From M0108 sp964523415 (GTDB lineage: Bacteria > Pseudomonadota > Gammaproteobacteria > Chromatiales > Chromatiaceae), in NCBI GenBank assembly GCA_964523415.1, contig CAZFZB010000050.1, positions 1 through 18,603 on the forward strand: 18,603 nucleotides of DNA, in the 5' to 3' direction. Numbering within the stretch: position 1 is the first letter of the stretch; each line of letters opens with the position of its first letter. Of the stretch, positions 8,202 through 14,318 are shown one piece after another. The notes below the pieces were generated by a model. That model saw only the letters and a list, made by a program, of their open reading frames with translations, ran no database searches and had not been told where the DNA came from. The position numbers and the translations under genes are program-made.

Positions 8202-8212
8202 TGGTCTTCAAG

Positions 8213-8947
8213 ATGCGCCCCTTCCTCATCGCCCTGCAATTTCTGACCCGCTGCCCGGTTCGCCTGACCGGCGACCTGGAGGGGAAGGATCTTGGCCGTT
8301 CCCTGCTCTATTACCCCCTGGTCGGGCTGCTGATGGGCGGCCTGCTCGTCGCCTGCGCCTGGCTGCTCCGGGGGGTTGCTCCCCCCCTGGCCGGCGCCCT
8401 GATCCTAGCCTGGTGGGTGATCATGACCGGCGCCCTGCACCTGGATGGGCTGGCGGATACGGTCGATGCCTGGGCTGGTGGTCAGGGCGACCCCGCCCGC
8501 ACCCTGGCCATCATGAAGGACCCTCGCAGCGGCCCCCTGGGGGTCACTGCACTGATCCTGGTACTGATCCTCAAGTTTGCCGGCCTGGTCGCGATCCTGG
8601 AGGCCGGCCTCGGCCCCCTCCTGCTCCTACCCCCCGTTCTGGGCCGCATCGCCCTGCCCCTCCTGTTTCTGACCACCCCCTACGTCAGACCCGGGGGGCT
8701 GGGCGCGACCCTGGCCAGGGCGCTGCCGGGCCGGGCGGCCATGGGGGTGGTCCTGGTCAGCTACGCCCTGGTCGCCCTGATCGCGGGAGCAGCAGGCTGG
8801 CTGGCCCTAGCCGCAACCTGGCTCAGCTTTATCTCCCTGCGCCAGACCATGGTGAAGCGCATTCAGGGAACCACCGGAGACACGGCGGGGGCCCTGGTCG
8901 AAATAACGGAGGTCGCCGTACTGATCACCCTCGCCGTCAGGGGCTAG
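8213..8947 (+). CDS. cobS: Adenosylcobinamide-GDP ribazoletransferase (cobalamin synthase)
   Basis: CobS is the integral membrane enzyme that joins adenosylcobinamide-GDP to alpha-ribazole (phosphate) in the last steps of B12 assembly. It opens with the family signature LIALQFLTRCPVRL. LHLDGLADTVDAWAGG follows at about residues 76-90 with the Asp-rich metal-binding face, then RSGPLGVTALILVLILKFAGL, FLTTPYVRPGGLG and the closing GDTAGALVEITEVAVLI. Several Leu/Val/Ala-rich membrane spans are evident. I chose the ATG at 8213 (244 residues) because homologues start a few residues before ALQFLTR. A GTG at 8201, overlapping the last base of the cobC stop, would add four residues and has a closer AGGG upstream. 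It is a real alternative. This is the last gene of the operon. Confidence 0.94.
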   Translation: MRPFLIALQFLTRCPVRLTGDLEGKDLGRSLLYYPLVGLLMGGLLVACAWLLRGVAPPLAGALILAWWVIMTGALHLDGLADTVDAWAGGQGDPARTLAIMKDPRSGPLGVTALILVLILKFAGLVAILEAGLGPLLLLPPVLGRIALPLLFLTTPYVRPGGLGATLARALPGRAAMGVVLVSYALVALIAGAAGWLALAATWLSFISLRQTMVKRIQGTTGDTAGALVEITEVAVLITLAVRG

Positions 8948-8949
8948 CC

Positions 8950-9120
8950 AATACCCCCGTTCCGCATCCCTGCCCCTGGCACCACCTCAACCATGGCATG
9001 CGCTAGGCCCATCACCAGGTCACCGCCCTCGCCGAGGAATCGGCGAAGATCCCCATCGCCCCTGCTCAGGTGTTCAGCATGCCATCGCCCTGTCGCCCAC
9101 ACCTGACCATGCCAGATATC
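8950..9120 (+). pseudogene. Possible remnant of an ABC-transporter ATP-binding protein C-terminus
   Basis: Read in the frame starting at 8950, the translation includes PWHHLNHGMR, a TAG stop at 9004-9006, then AHHQVTALAEESAKIPIAPAQVFSM. The order resembles the H-loop region and end of siderophore/B12-type ABC ATPases (FecE/BtuD/FepC group), which typically read HDLN-AMRYADH--ALA-GRI---G-PAQV. The H-loop Asp is replaced by His, the Gly-Arg turn is degraded and an in-frame stop is present, so nothing functional would be made. No Walker A, signature or Walker B motif remains, since cobS ends immediately upstream. The match is by eye over about 30 residues and may be fortuitous. Confidence 0.35.
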
Positions 9121-9248
9121 GCCTTCCACTGGGAATCTGTTATCTACGGCAACATGCCTTGCTGTAACAAACCGACAACCCCGAGCGATAGAACACCACC
9201 CCACGGGAAGGACTATTACTAAAGGATCCGCTGGGGATCGGTATGTGC

Positions 9249-9278
9249 TTGCGAAGAACCGGGCTTCGATGCTAGGGT
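9249..9278 (+). promoter_or_regulatory. Weak candidate sigma-70-type promoter for the PhnD-like gene
   Basis: TTGCGA at 9249-9254 is followed after 18 bases by TAGGGT at 9273-9278, with a TG two bases upstream as in an extended -10. It lies about 80 bases before the ATG at 9357. The match to the consensus is modest, and in GC-rich DNA such matches are common. Confidence 0.2.
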
Positions 9279-9356
9279 CAAGCCTTCTCAGCCACCACGC
9301 GGAATGGTTGCTTAGCCCACCTAACTCAGCCCAGCGACACCATTCCGGGAGCCCAG

Positions 9357-10244
9357 ATGCCCGCTTATCGCCACCCACTGGCCTGCCTGGCCGGACTAAC
9401 ACTCGTCCTGGCCAGCCTCGCCCCTCTGGCCGCAGAGGCCCAGCAGCCTATCCGCTTCGCCCCCCTGCCGCTGGAAAACCTCAAGATCATTCACGAGCAG
9501 TTTCAGGGCCTGGCCGACTACCTTGAGGAGGCGACCGGTCTGGAGATTCAGTGGGTACGCCTTAGCGACTATGCCGATATCCTCGACCAGTTTCGCGCCG
9601 GCAATATCGACCTCGCCTACCTCGGACCCCTCCCCTATGTGATTCTGGCACGGGACCACGGTCCCACCCGCCCCCTGTGCTGCTTCCGGGACACCGACGG
9701 GGCCGCCACCTATACCTGCTCCCTGATCGTCTTCGGCGGCAGCGGTCTGACCCTGGATAAGCTCAAGGGGGTTCGTTTTGGTCTGACCCAACCCTACTCG
9801 ACTTGCGGTTACCTGGCGACCTCCCTCATGCTGGGCGATGTTGGCCTCTCTCTGACGGCGGATGGTAACCGCTTCAGCTATGCCGGAAGCCACACCGAGG
9901 CCGCTCTGGGCGTGGCCCAAGGGCGTTACGACGTGGCTGGGATCAAAACCGCCATCGCCGGACGCTACCAGCACCTGGATCTGGATGTCATCGCCACCAG
10001 CCCGCCTTTCCCCGGCTTCAACCTGGTGGCCAATGCCGCTACGCTGGACGAGGCCACGATTCAACGCCTCCAGGAGGCCCTGCTGCGGCTCGACCCCAAG
10101 ACCCATCCCGAACTGGCGGAGCGCATGAAGAACTGGGGTGACCCGGTTCGCAATGGCACCGTGCCCCCAGGCGAGTGCGATTACTCGGGTGTCGCCGCGT
10201 CCCTGGCCAAACTCCCCTGGCCCATCCCCATGGGGGGGAAGTGA
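9357..10244 (+). CDS. PhnD-family periplasmic phosphate/phosphonate-type substrate-binding protein
   Basis: A 295-residue protein with a signal peptide: Arg/His near the start, a hydrophobic core at about 10-25, and probable cleavage after AEA at residue 28. The mature part fits the PhnD (type 2 periplasmic binding) family: LSDYADILDQFRAGNIDLAYLGPLPYV, then TYTCSLIVFGGSGLTLDKLKGVRFGL, YSTCGYLATSLML at 147-159 and AGSHTEAALGVAQGRYDVAGI. Where phosphonate binders usually have Ser-Thr-Ser, this one has Ser148-Thr149-Cys150. Further cysteines sit at 108, 109, 121 and 274, so disulfides or a different ligand are possible. The start has GGGAG five bases upstream. No permease or ATPase gene follows. 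Instead the stop overlaps the GTG of a GGDEF-EAL sensor (GTGA at 10241). I infer that it presents a ligand to that sensor rather than to a transporter. Confidence 0.88.
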   Translation: MPAYRHPLACLAGLTLVLASLAPLAAEAQQPIRFAPLPLENLKIIHEQFQGLADYLEEATGLEIQWVRLSDYADILDQFRAGNIDLAYLGPLPYVILARDHGPTRPLCCFRDTDGAATYTCSLIVFGGSGLTLDKLKGVRFGLTQPYSTCGYLATSLMLGDVGLSLTADGNRFSYAGSHTEAALGVAQGRYDVAGIKTAIAGRYQHLDLDVIATSPPFPGFNLVANAATLDEATIQRLQEALLRLDPKTHPELAERMKNWGDPVRNGTVPPGECDYSGVAASLAKLPWPIPMGGK

Positions 10245-13200
10245 GGAGCGCCACCGCCCTATCCCTGGTCCTGCTGCTCGGCGTCGAGTCTCTGCTCGCC
10301 TGGTACCTCAAGGCCCTCTACGACACGGAGCTGCAACAGGTCCTGGGCTTTCACGAGACCGAACTGGCCACCAGCCTGCATAGCGTCATCGATGGCTATG
10401 GGCACCTGGTGGACGTGGTGGTTCGCTCTGACCTGCACAGGCCCGAGGTCCTGGCGCTCTTGACCGAGGTGGCCGAGGCCGATCCGGAGCAGACCAGAAG
10501 GCTGCGGGGGCACCTCTACCGGCTGCTCTTCCCCACCTACGAGATCCTGCGTAACCACGACCTGAGGGGGCTCCAGTTCGTCCGCCCGGACGGCAGCTCC
10601 TTCCTGCGCTTTCACCGTCCGGACCTGTTCGACGATGACATGGCCAAGGACCGTCCCCTGCTGCGTTCGGTGATCGACAGCGGCAAATCCGGGCGGGCAT
10701 TCGAGAACGGACGGGTCTATCCCGGCTTCCGCTACGCCTATCCCCTTTACGCCGATGTCGGGGGAAACCGATCCCTGATCGCGGTAGCGGACTTCAGCGT
10801 TTCCTTCGATGCGGTACGCCGCTTCCTCCAGGAGTCGGGCAGCGGGGCCGGGACCCAGGGCCGTTTCGTCCTGCGCCGCGACCTCCTGGAACAGGTCAGC
10901 CACCCCAGCGCCTTGACCCTGTTCCGTCCCGTCTCCCTCAACCCGGACTTCATCACCGAGGACGAAACCTCCAGCATGCGCGACACCCAACCCATCCTGC
11001 CCCTGGCCCCCTGGGTCGGGGAGGTGGACCGGAACCTGGCTGAGGACCCCGGGGTCCAGGCGGCACTCGCCGCGGGAAAGCCCCACGCGGAGCTCTCCTG
11101 TATCAGCCTGGAGGATTGTTATGCCGTGGCCCTGCTGCCGGTACTCGACAGCGCGCGGCGGGTAGCGGGTTTTCTGGTGACCTACAGCCCGGCCCCGCAA
11201 CTGGCCGTGACGCGAAATCGCCTCGCGATCGCCTTTCTGGCCGGGAGCCTCTTGGTGCTGGTAGCGGGTTTGGCCCTTCGCCGCTCCCTGGCCTCCCGCT
11301 CCCGCCTGCGCACCATCAGCGAGCACATGGCCGAGGGGCTCTACGTCATGGACGCCAGCGGCGCGACCCTCTACGCTAACGCCGCAGCCAACCAGCTCCT
11401 GGGGTACGCCGAGGGGGAACTGATCGGCAAACCCGTCCATGATCTGATCCATGCCGGGCACGGGGAGGAGATCCACTCCGCGGCGGATTGCCCCATGCGC
11501 CTCTGGGCGGAACGCGGCGAGGTCTACCGCAGCGACCGTGAGATCTTCCTCCATAAGGACGGGCACCTGCTGCGTGTCAGCCTGGTCAGCTCACCCCTGC
11601 GCGAAGAGGGCCAGGTCACCGGCACCGTGGTCCTGTTCCGCGACATCGGCGCCGAACACGAGGCTCGTATGCGGTTGCGCCAGGCTGACCTCGCCTTCAG
11701 CCACCTGGCCGAGGCGGTTGTAGTCACCGACTCCGAGGCCAACATCCAGGCCGTCAATCAGGCCTTTACCCAGATCACCGGCTATGAGGAGGCGGAGGTC
11801 CTCGGCAGGAACCCGCGCCTGCTCGCCTCCGGGCGCCACGACCGCATCTTCTACCAGCGAATGTGGGAGGCCATCGGTGGCCTCGGCTATTGGGAGGGCG
11901 AGGTCTGGAACCGGCGCAAGAACGGCGACGTCTACCCCGAGTTCCTCAAGATCAATGCCGTGCGCGACGAACAGCAGCGGGTCGTCGGTTTTGTCAGCGT
12001 CTTCAGCGACATCACTGAATTGCGCGCCAAGGAGGAGAGCCTGCGCCGCCTGGCCTACCATGACCAGCTCACCGGGCTTTACAACCGCAACGCCTTTCTG
12101 CAGATCTTCGAGCACGCCCTACACCGCGCCCAGGACCGCGGGACCGGTCTGGCCCTGCTCTACCTAGACCTGGACCGCTTCAAACGCATCAACGATACCC
12201 TGGGTCACATCGTCGGAGATGGCCTGCTCCGGGAGGTTGCCCAGCGCATCCGCACGACCTTACGCGCCCAGGACGAGGTGGCCCGCCTGGGCGGCGACGA
12301 ATTCGTCTGCCTGCTGGAGGACCTGGATTTCGATCTGACCCCGGCGCGGGTCGCCCAAGTCCTGCTGGAGGGTATCCGCGCCCCCTTGGCGGTCGACGGC
12401 AAGCAGTTCTACATCACCGCCAGCATCGGCATCTGCGTCTTTCCGGAGGACGGCGACGGCCCCATGGTCCTCCTCAAAAACGCCGATGCCGCCATGTACC
12501 TAGCGAAGCAGAATGGGCGCGACGCCTACCGCTATTTCTCCGCCGCCATGGCCCGGGAGGCCGACGCCCGCTTCGAGCTAGAGAGTGCCCTGCGCGAGGC
12601 CCTGGGTACCGGCCAGATGCGCCTGGTATACCAGCCCAAGGTGTCCCTGACCGATGGGACTCTGATCGGGCTGGAGGCCCTGGTGCGCTGGCAACACCCA
12701 CGCGACGGCTTCCTCTCACCGGCCAGCTTCCTCAGCGTCGCCGCCGAGACCGGGCTGATGCTGCCCCTGACGCAATGGGTGGTGGGGGAGGCGAGCCGCC
12801 AGTGCGCCCAGTGGCGGGCCCAGGGGCTGGCGATCGGACGTATCGCCTGCAACCTCGACGCCAGTGTCTTCCACCCCGCCATCCTCGAGGATCTGCTGAT
12901 GCAGGCGGTCGAGGCGGCCGGCATAGCCCCAACGGACCTGGAACTCGAAATCCTGGAGACGGGGATCCTAGGGGACGCCCAGAGCCGGGGGCTCTGGGGA
13001 CGGTTGGTCGCCGCCGGCTTCGTGCTATCCATCGACGACTTCGGGACCGGTGAGTCCTCCCTCGCCCGCCTCAAAGAACTGCCGGTGGGCACCCTCAAGA
13101 TAGACCGCTCCTTCGTACGCGACCTGGAGACCAATGAGAACGACCGCGCCATCGTGCGCACCATGATCGCCATGACCCGCACCCTCGGCAAAGAGGCCCT

Positions 13201-13378
13201 GGCGGAGGGGGTCGAGACGGACGCCCAGATGCGCTTCCTGATCGAGGCCGGTTGCGACGCCATCCAGGGATACTGGTTCAGTCCGCCGCTCCCGCCAGAT
13301 GCGATCCCGGACCTGATCCTGCGGGAGGTGTGCGGCACCCGACTGGGGACGTTGCGCCGTTCCCATGTCCCGTCCTGA
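10241..13378 (+). CDS. Membrane sensor with periplasmic domain, two PAS, GGDEF and EAL domains (c-di-GMP turnover)
   Basis: From the GTG at 10241 the protein has 1045 residues. It has a membrane helix at about 5-22, a periplasmic region at about 23-325 that looks like a double-Cache-type sensor (it includes LQFVRPDGSSFLRFHRP and GFRYAYPLYAD), and a second helix at about 328-346. PAS 1 follows at about 356-475 and PAS 2 at about 482-600, then a diguanylate cyclase domain with GGDEF at 684-688. An inhibitory-site RxxD (RAQD) lies exactly five residues upstream of GGDEF. The EAL domain has EAL at 812-814. The phosphodiesterase residues appear intact (NLDAS, LEILET, IDDFGTG, LKIDRSFV, AEGVET, QGYWFS). 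The usual Tyr after DDFGTG is Glu. Both activities are therefore possible. I prefer this GTG over earlier in-frame starts because it forms GTGA with the upstream stop, follows a G-rich ribosome-binding site, and puts the membrane helix at the N-terminus. Confidence 0.93.
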   Translation: MRSATALSLVLLLGVESLLAWYLKALYDTELQQVLGFHETELATSLHSVIDGYGHLVDVVVRSDLHRPEVLALLTEVAEADPEQTRRLRGHLYRLLFPTYEILRNHDLRGLQFVRPDGSSFLRFHRPDLFDDDMAKDRPLLRSVIDSGKSGRAFENGRVYPGFRYAYPLYADVGGNRSLIAVADFSVSFDAVRRFLQESGSGAGTQGRFVLRRDLLEQVSHPSALTLFRPVSLNPDFITEDETSSMRDTQPILPLAPWVGEVDRNLAEDPGVQAALAAGKPHAELSCISLEDCYAVALLPVLDSARRVAGFLVTYSPAPQLAVTRNRLAIAFLAGSLLVLVAGLALRRSLASRSRLRTISEHMAEGLYVMDASGATLYANAAANQLLGYAEGELIGKPVHDLIHAGHGEEIHSAADCPMRLWAERGEVYRSDREIFLHKDGHLLRVSLVSSPLREEGQVTGTVVLFRDIGAEHEARMRLRQADLAFSHLAEAVVVTDSEANIQAVNQAFTQITGYEEAEVLGRNPRLLASGRHDRIFYQRMWEAIGGLGYWEGEVWNRRKNGDVYPEFLKINAVRDEQQRVVGFVSVFSDITELRAKEESLRRLAYHDQLTGLYNRNAFLQIFEHALHRAQDRGTGLALLYLDLDRFKRINDTLGHIVGDGLLREVAQRIRTTLRAQDEVARLGGDEFVCLLEDLDFDLTPARVAQVLLEGIRAPLAVDGKQFYITASIGICVFPEDGDGPMVLLKNADAAMYLAKQNGRDAYRYFSAAMAREADARFELESALREALGTGQMRLVYQPKVSLTDGTLIGLEALVRWQHPRDGFLSPASFLSVAAETGLMLPLTQWVVGEASRQCAQWRAQGLAIGRIACNLDASVFHPAILEDLLMQAVEAAGIAPTDLELEILETGILGDAQSRGLWGRLVAAGFVLSIDDFGTGESSLARLKELPVGTLKIDRSFVRDLETNENDRAIVRTMIAMTRTLGKEALAEGVETDAQMRFLIEAGCDAIQGYWFSPPLPPDAIPDLILREVCGTRLGTLRRSHVPS

Positions 13379-13564
13379 TTCCGGGTGCTACCCGCCTGAC
13401 CCGCTGGGGGCGCTTCTCTGGGTACCACCCACCCCTATTGCGTCCTCACCTCACCCACCTTCGTCCATCCCGGCCCAAATGCCGCCGACGCGAATACCTC
13501 TCCCCGGCGGTTGATCACCAACTCCGGTATCCCCTGCTGCTGCGGGAAGGCAACGCCAGTTGAA
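13379..13564. other. Convergent intergenic interval with small hairpin
   Basis: These 186 bases separate the ends of two convergent units. Directly after the + strand stop is a perfect five-base hairpin, CGGGT-GCT-ACCCG at 13382-13394. It has no T-run, so it is at best a weak terminator. The rest contains the minus-strand coding-like scrap described next. Confidence 0.4.
13435..13557 (-). pseudogene. Possible C-terminal gene remnant (thioredoxin-fold-like)
   Basis: Minus-strand translation ending at a TAG (13435-13437) gives about 40 residues including PQQQGIPELVINRRGEVFAS and then FGPGWTKVGEV. The GIP-LVI-RRGEV pattern resembles the region after the cis-proline in TlpA/thioredoxin-like proteins. 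It sits just after the end of the DUF2461 gene in another frame and has no start or upstream part of its own. It could equally be chance translation of GC-rich DNA. Confidence 0.25.
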
Positions 13565-14242
13565 TCAGAGCGATAACCCCAGGCTCCCGCACAAAAAACC
13601 CATGAAGGGCGTGCTGGCGGCAAAGGCCTCCGCGACTCGAGCCACGAAGTCCCTGGCCCCCGCCTGCTCCCAAGTGATTTCCGAAACCGCGATGAAGTCT
13701 TTGCACTTGAGGTCGTCGATGGCCGGATGGTCGGCCGCGTAGCCCCGCGGCGGGCGACTCAGGCTGTCGCCGGCAAGTTCGAATCGCCGGCGGAATGCCT
13801 CATCCTGGCTGGCGCGGAACCATCGGTCAGGCCGGTCCGCAACGGCATCGCGAATCCTTTTCAGCACTTCCGGCTCGGGACGCCAGCACCCCACCCCCAG
13901 AAAGCACTCCATCGGGCTGAGATGCACGTAGAAGCCTGGGGCATGCACGTCCTTGCCCAAGGCATGGCGGAACTGGATGCCCAGGTTGGTCTTGTACGGC
14001 GACTTGTCATTCGAGAAGCGCGTGTCTCGATGCAACCGCATCAGCGAGCCGCCCATCCTCCTGGCATCAGCCCGAAAATTGGGCGCGAAACCGGCCAGGG
14101 GTCCGGCCATGGCCTCGATGAAGTCCAGCGCCGGTTGGCGCAGGGTTCGCTCGTAGTCCGCCTTGTGCGCTTCGAACCAGGCGCACTCGTTGTTCTCGGA
14201 CAGTTGCTGGAGAAAGACCCGGGACTCTGGCGAAAAGCTCAT
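13565..14242 (-). CDS. DUF2461 (TIGR02453 family) conserved protein of unknown function
   Basis: A 225-residue cytoplasmic protein with no signal peptide or membrane span. It matches the DUF2461/TIGR02453 family: it begins with FLQQLSENNECAWFEAHKADYE, followed by RLHRDTRFSNDKSPYKTNLGIQFRH, then GFYVHLSPMECFLGVGCWRPEPEVLKRIRDAV, and a C-terminal helical region with GYAADHPAIDDLKCKDF. The biochemical role of the family is not established to my knowledge. The start is set by the ATG at 14242, which has AGGAGA about five bases upstream. A longer frame to 14428 runs back into the neighbouring sensor gene and is rejected. It lies 76 bases downstream of the DAHL-PAS-GGDEF-EAL gene on the same strand and may be cotranscribed with it. 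Confidence 0.85.
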   Translation of the reverse strand: MSFSPESRVFLQQLSENNECAWFEAHKADYERTLRQPALDFIEAMAGPLAGFAPNFRADARRMGGSLMRLHRDTRFSNDKSPYKTNLGIQFRHALGKDVHAPGFYVHLSPMECFLGVGCWRPEPEVLKRIRDAVADRPDRWFRASQDEAFRRRFELAGDSLSRPPRGYAADHPAIDDLKCKDFIAVSEITWEQAGARDFVARVAEAFAASTPFMGFLCGSLGLSL

Positions 14243-14318
14243 AGCGTCTCCTGACGGTAGTCGATGGCGAGGCAACGCATTCCTGCCTAGCCGGAAATAC
14301 CGGACAGAATCTTCTTCG

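Larger units (their letters stand above)
8948..9356. other. Gene-free interval between cobS and the PhnD-like gene
   Basis: These 409 bases hold no intact gene on either strand. The left part contains the ABC-ATPase-like scrap described separately. The right part is more AT-rich around 9120-9260 and should contain the promoter of the next unit. I see no cobalamin-riboswitch core, no strong intrinsic terminator after cobS and no direct repeats. A nine-base inverted pair, ATGGCATGC (8993-9001) and GCATGCCAT (9077-9085), is 75 bases apart and may be chance. Confidence 0.6.

Noticed and set aside
9120..9240. Cobalamin riboswitch suggested by GGGAATC and GGGAAGG strings
   Set aside because: The B12-box core GCCACTG and the paired elements between these strings are absent, and the position is after the B12 operon, not before it.
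8944..9402. Minus-strand open frame of 152 residues covering the cobS-phnD interval
   Set aside because: It runs into the start of the PhnD-like gene, its composition is unlike its neighbours, and no motif is visible. The plus-strand ABC-ATPase-like reading is more convincing.
10175..13378. Start of the first GGDEF-EAL sensor at 10175
   Set aside because: It would overlap the PhnD-like gene by 70 bases. The GTG at 10241 places the membrane helix at the N-terminus and forms the same four-base overlap seen elsewhere.
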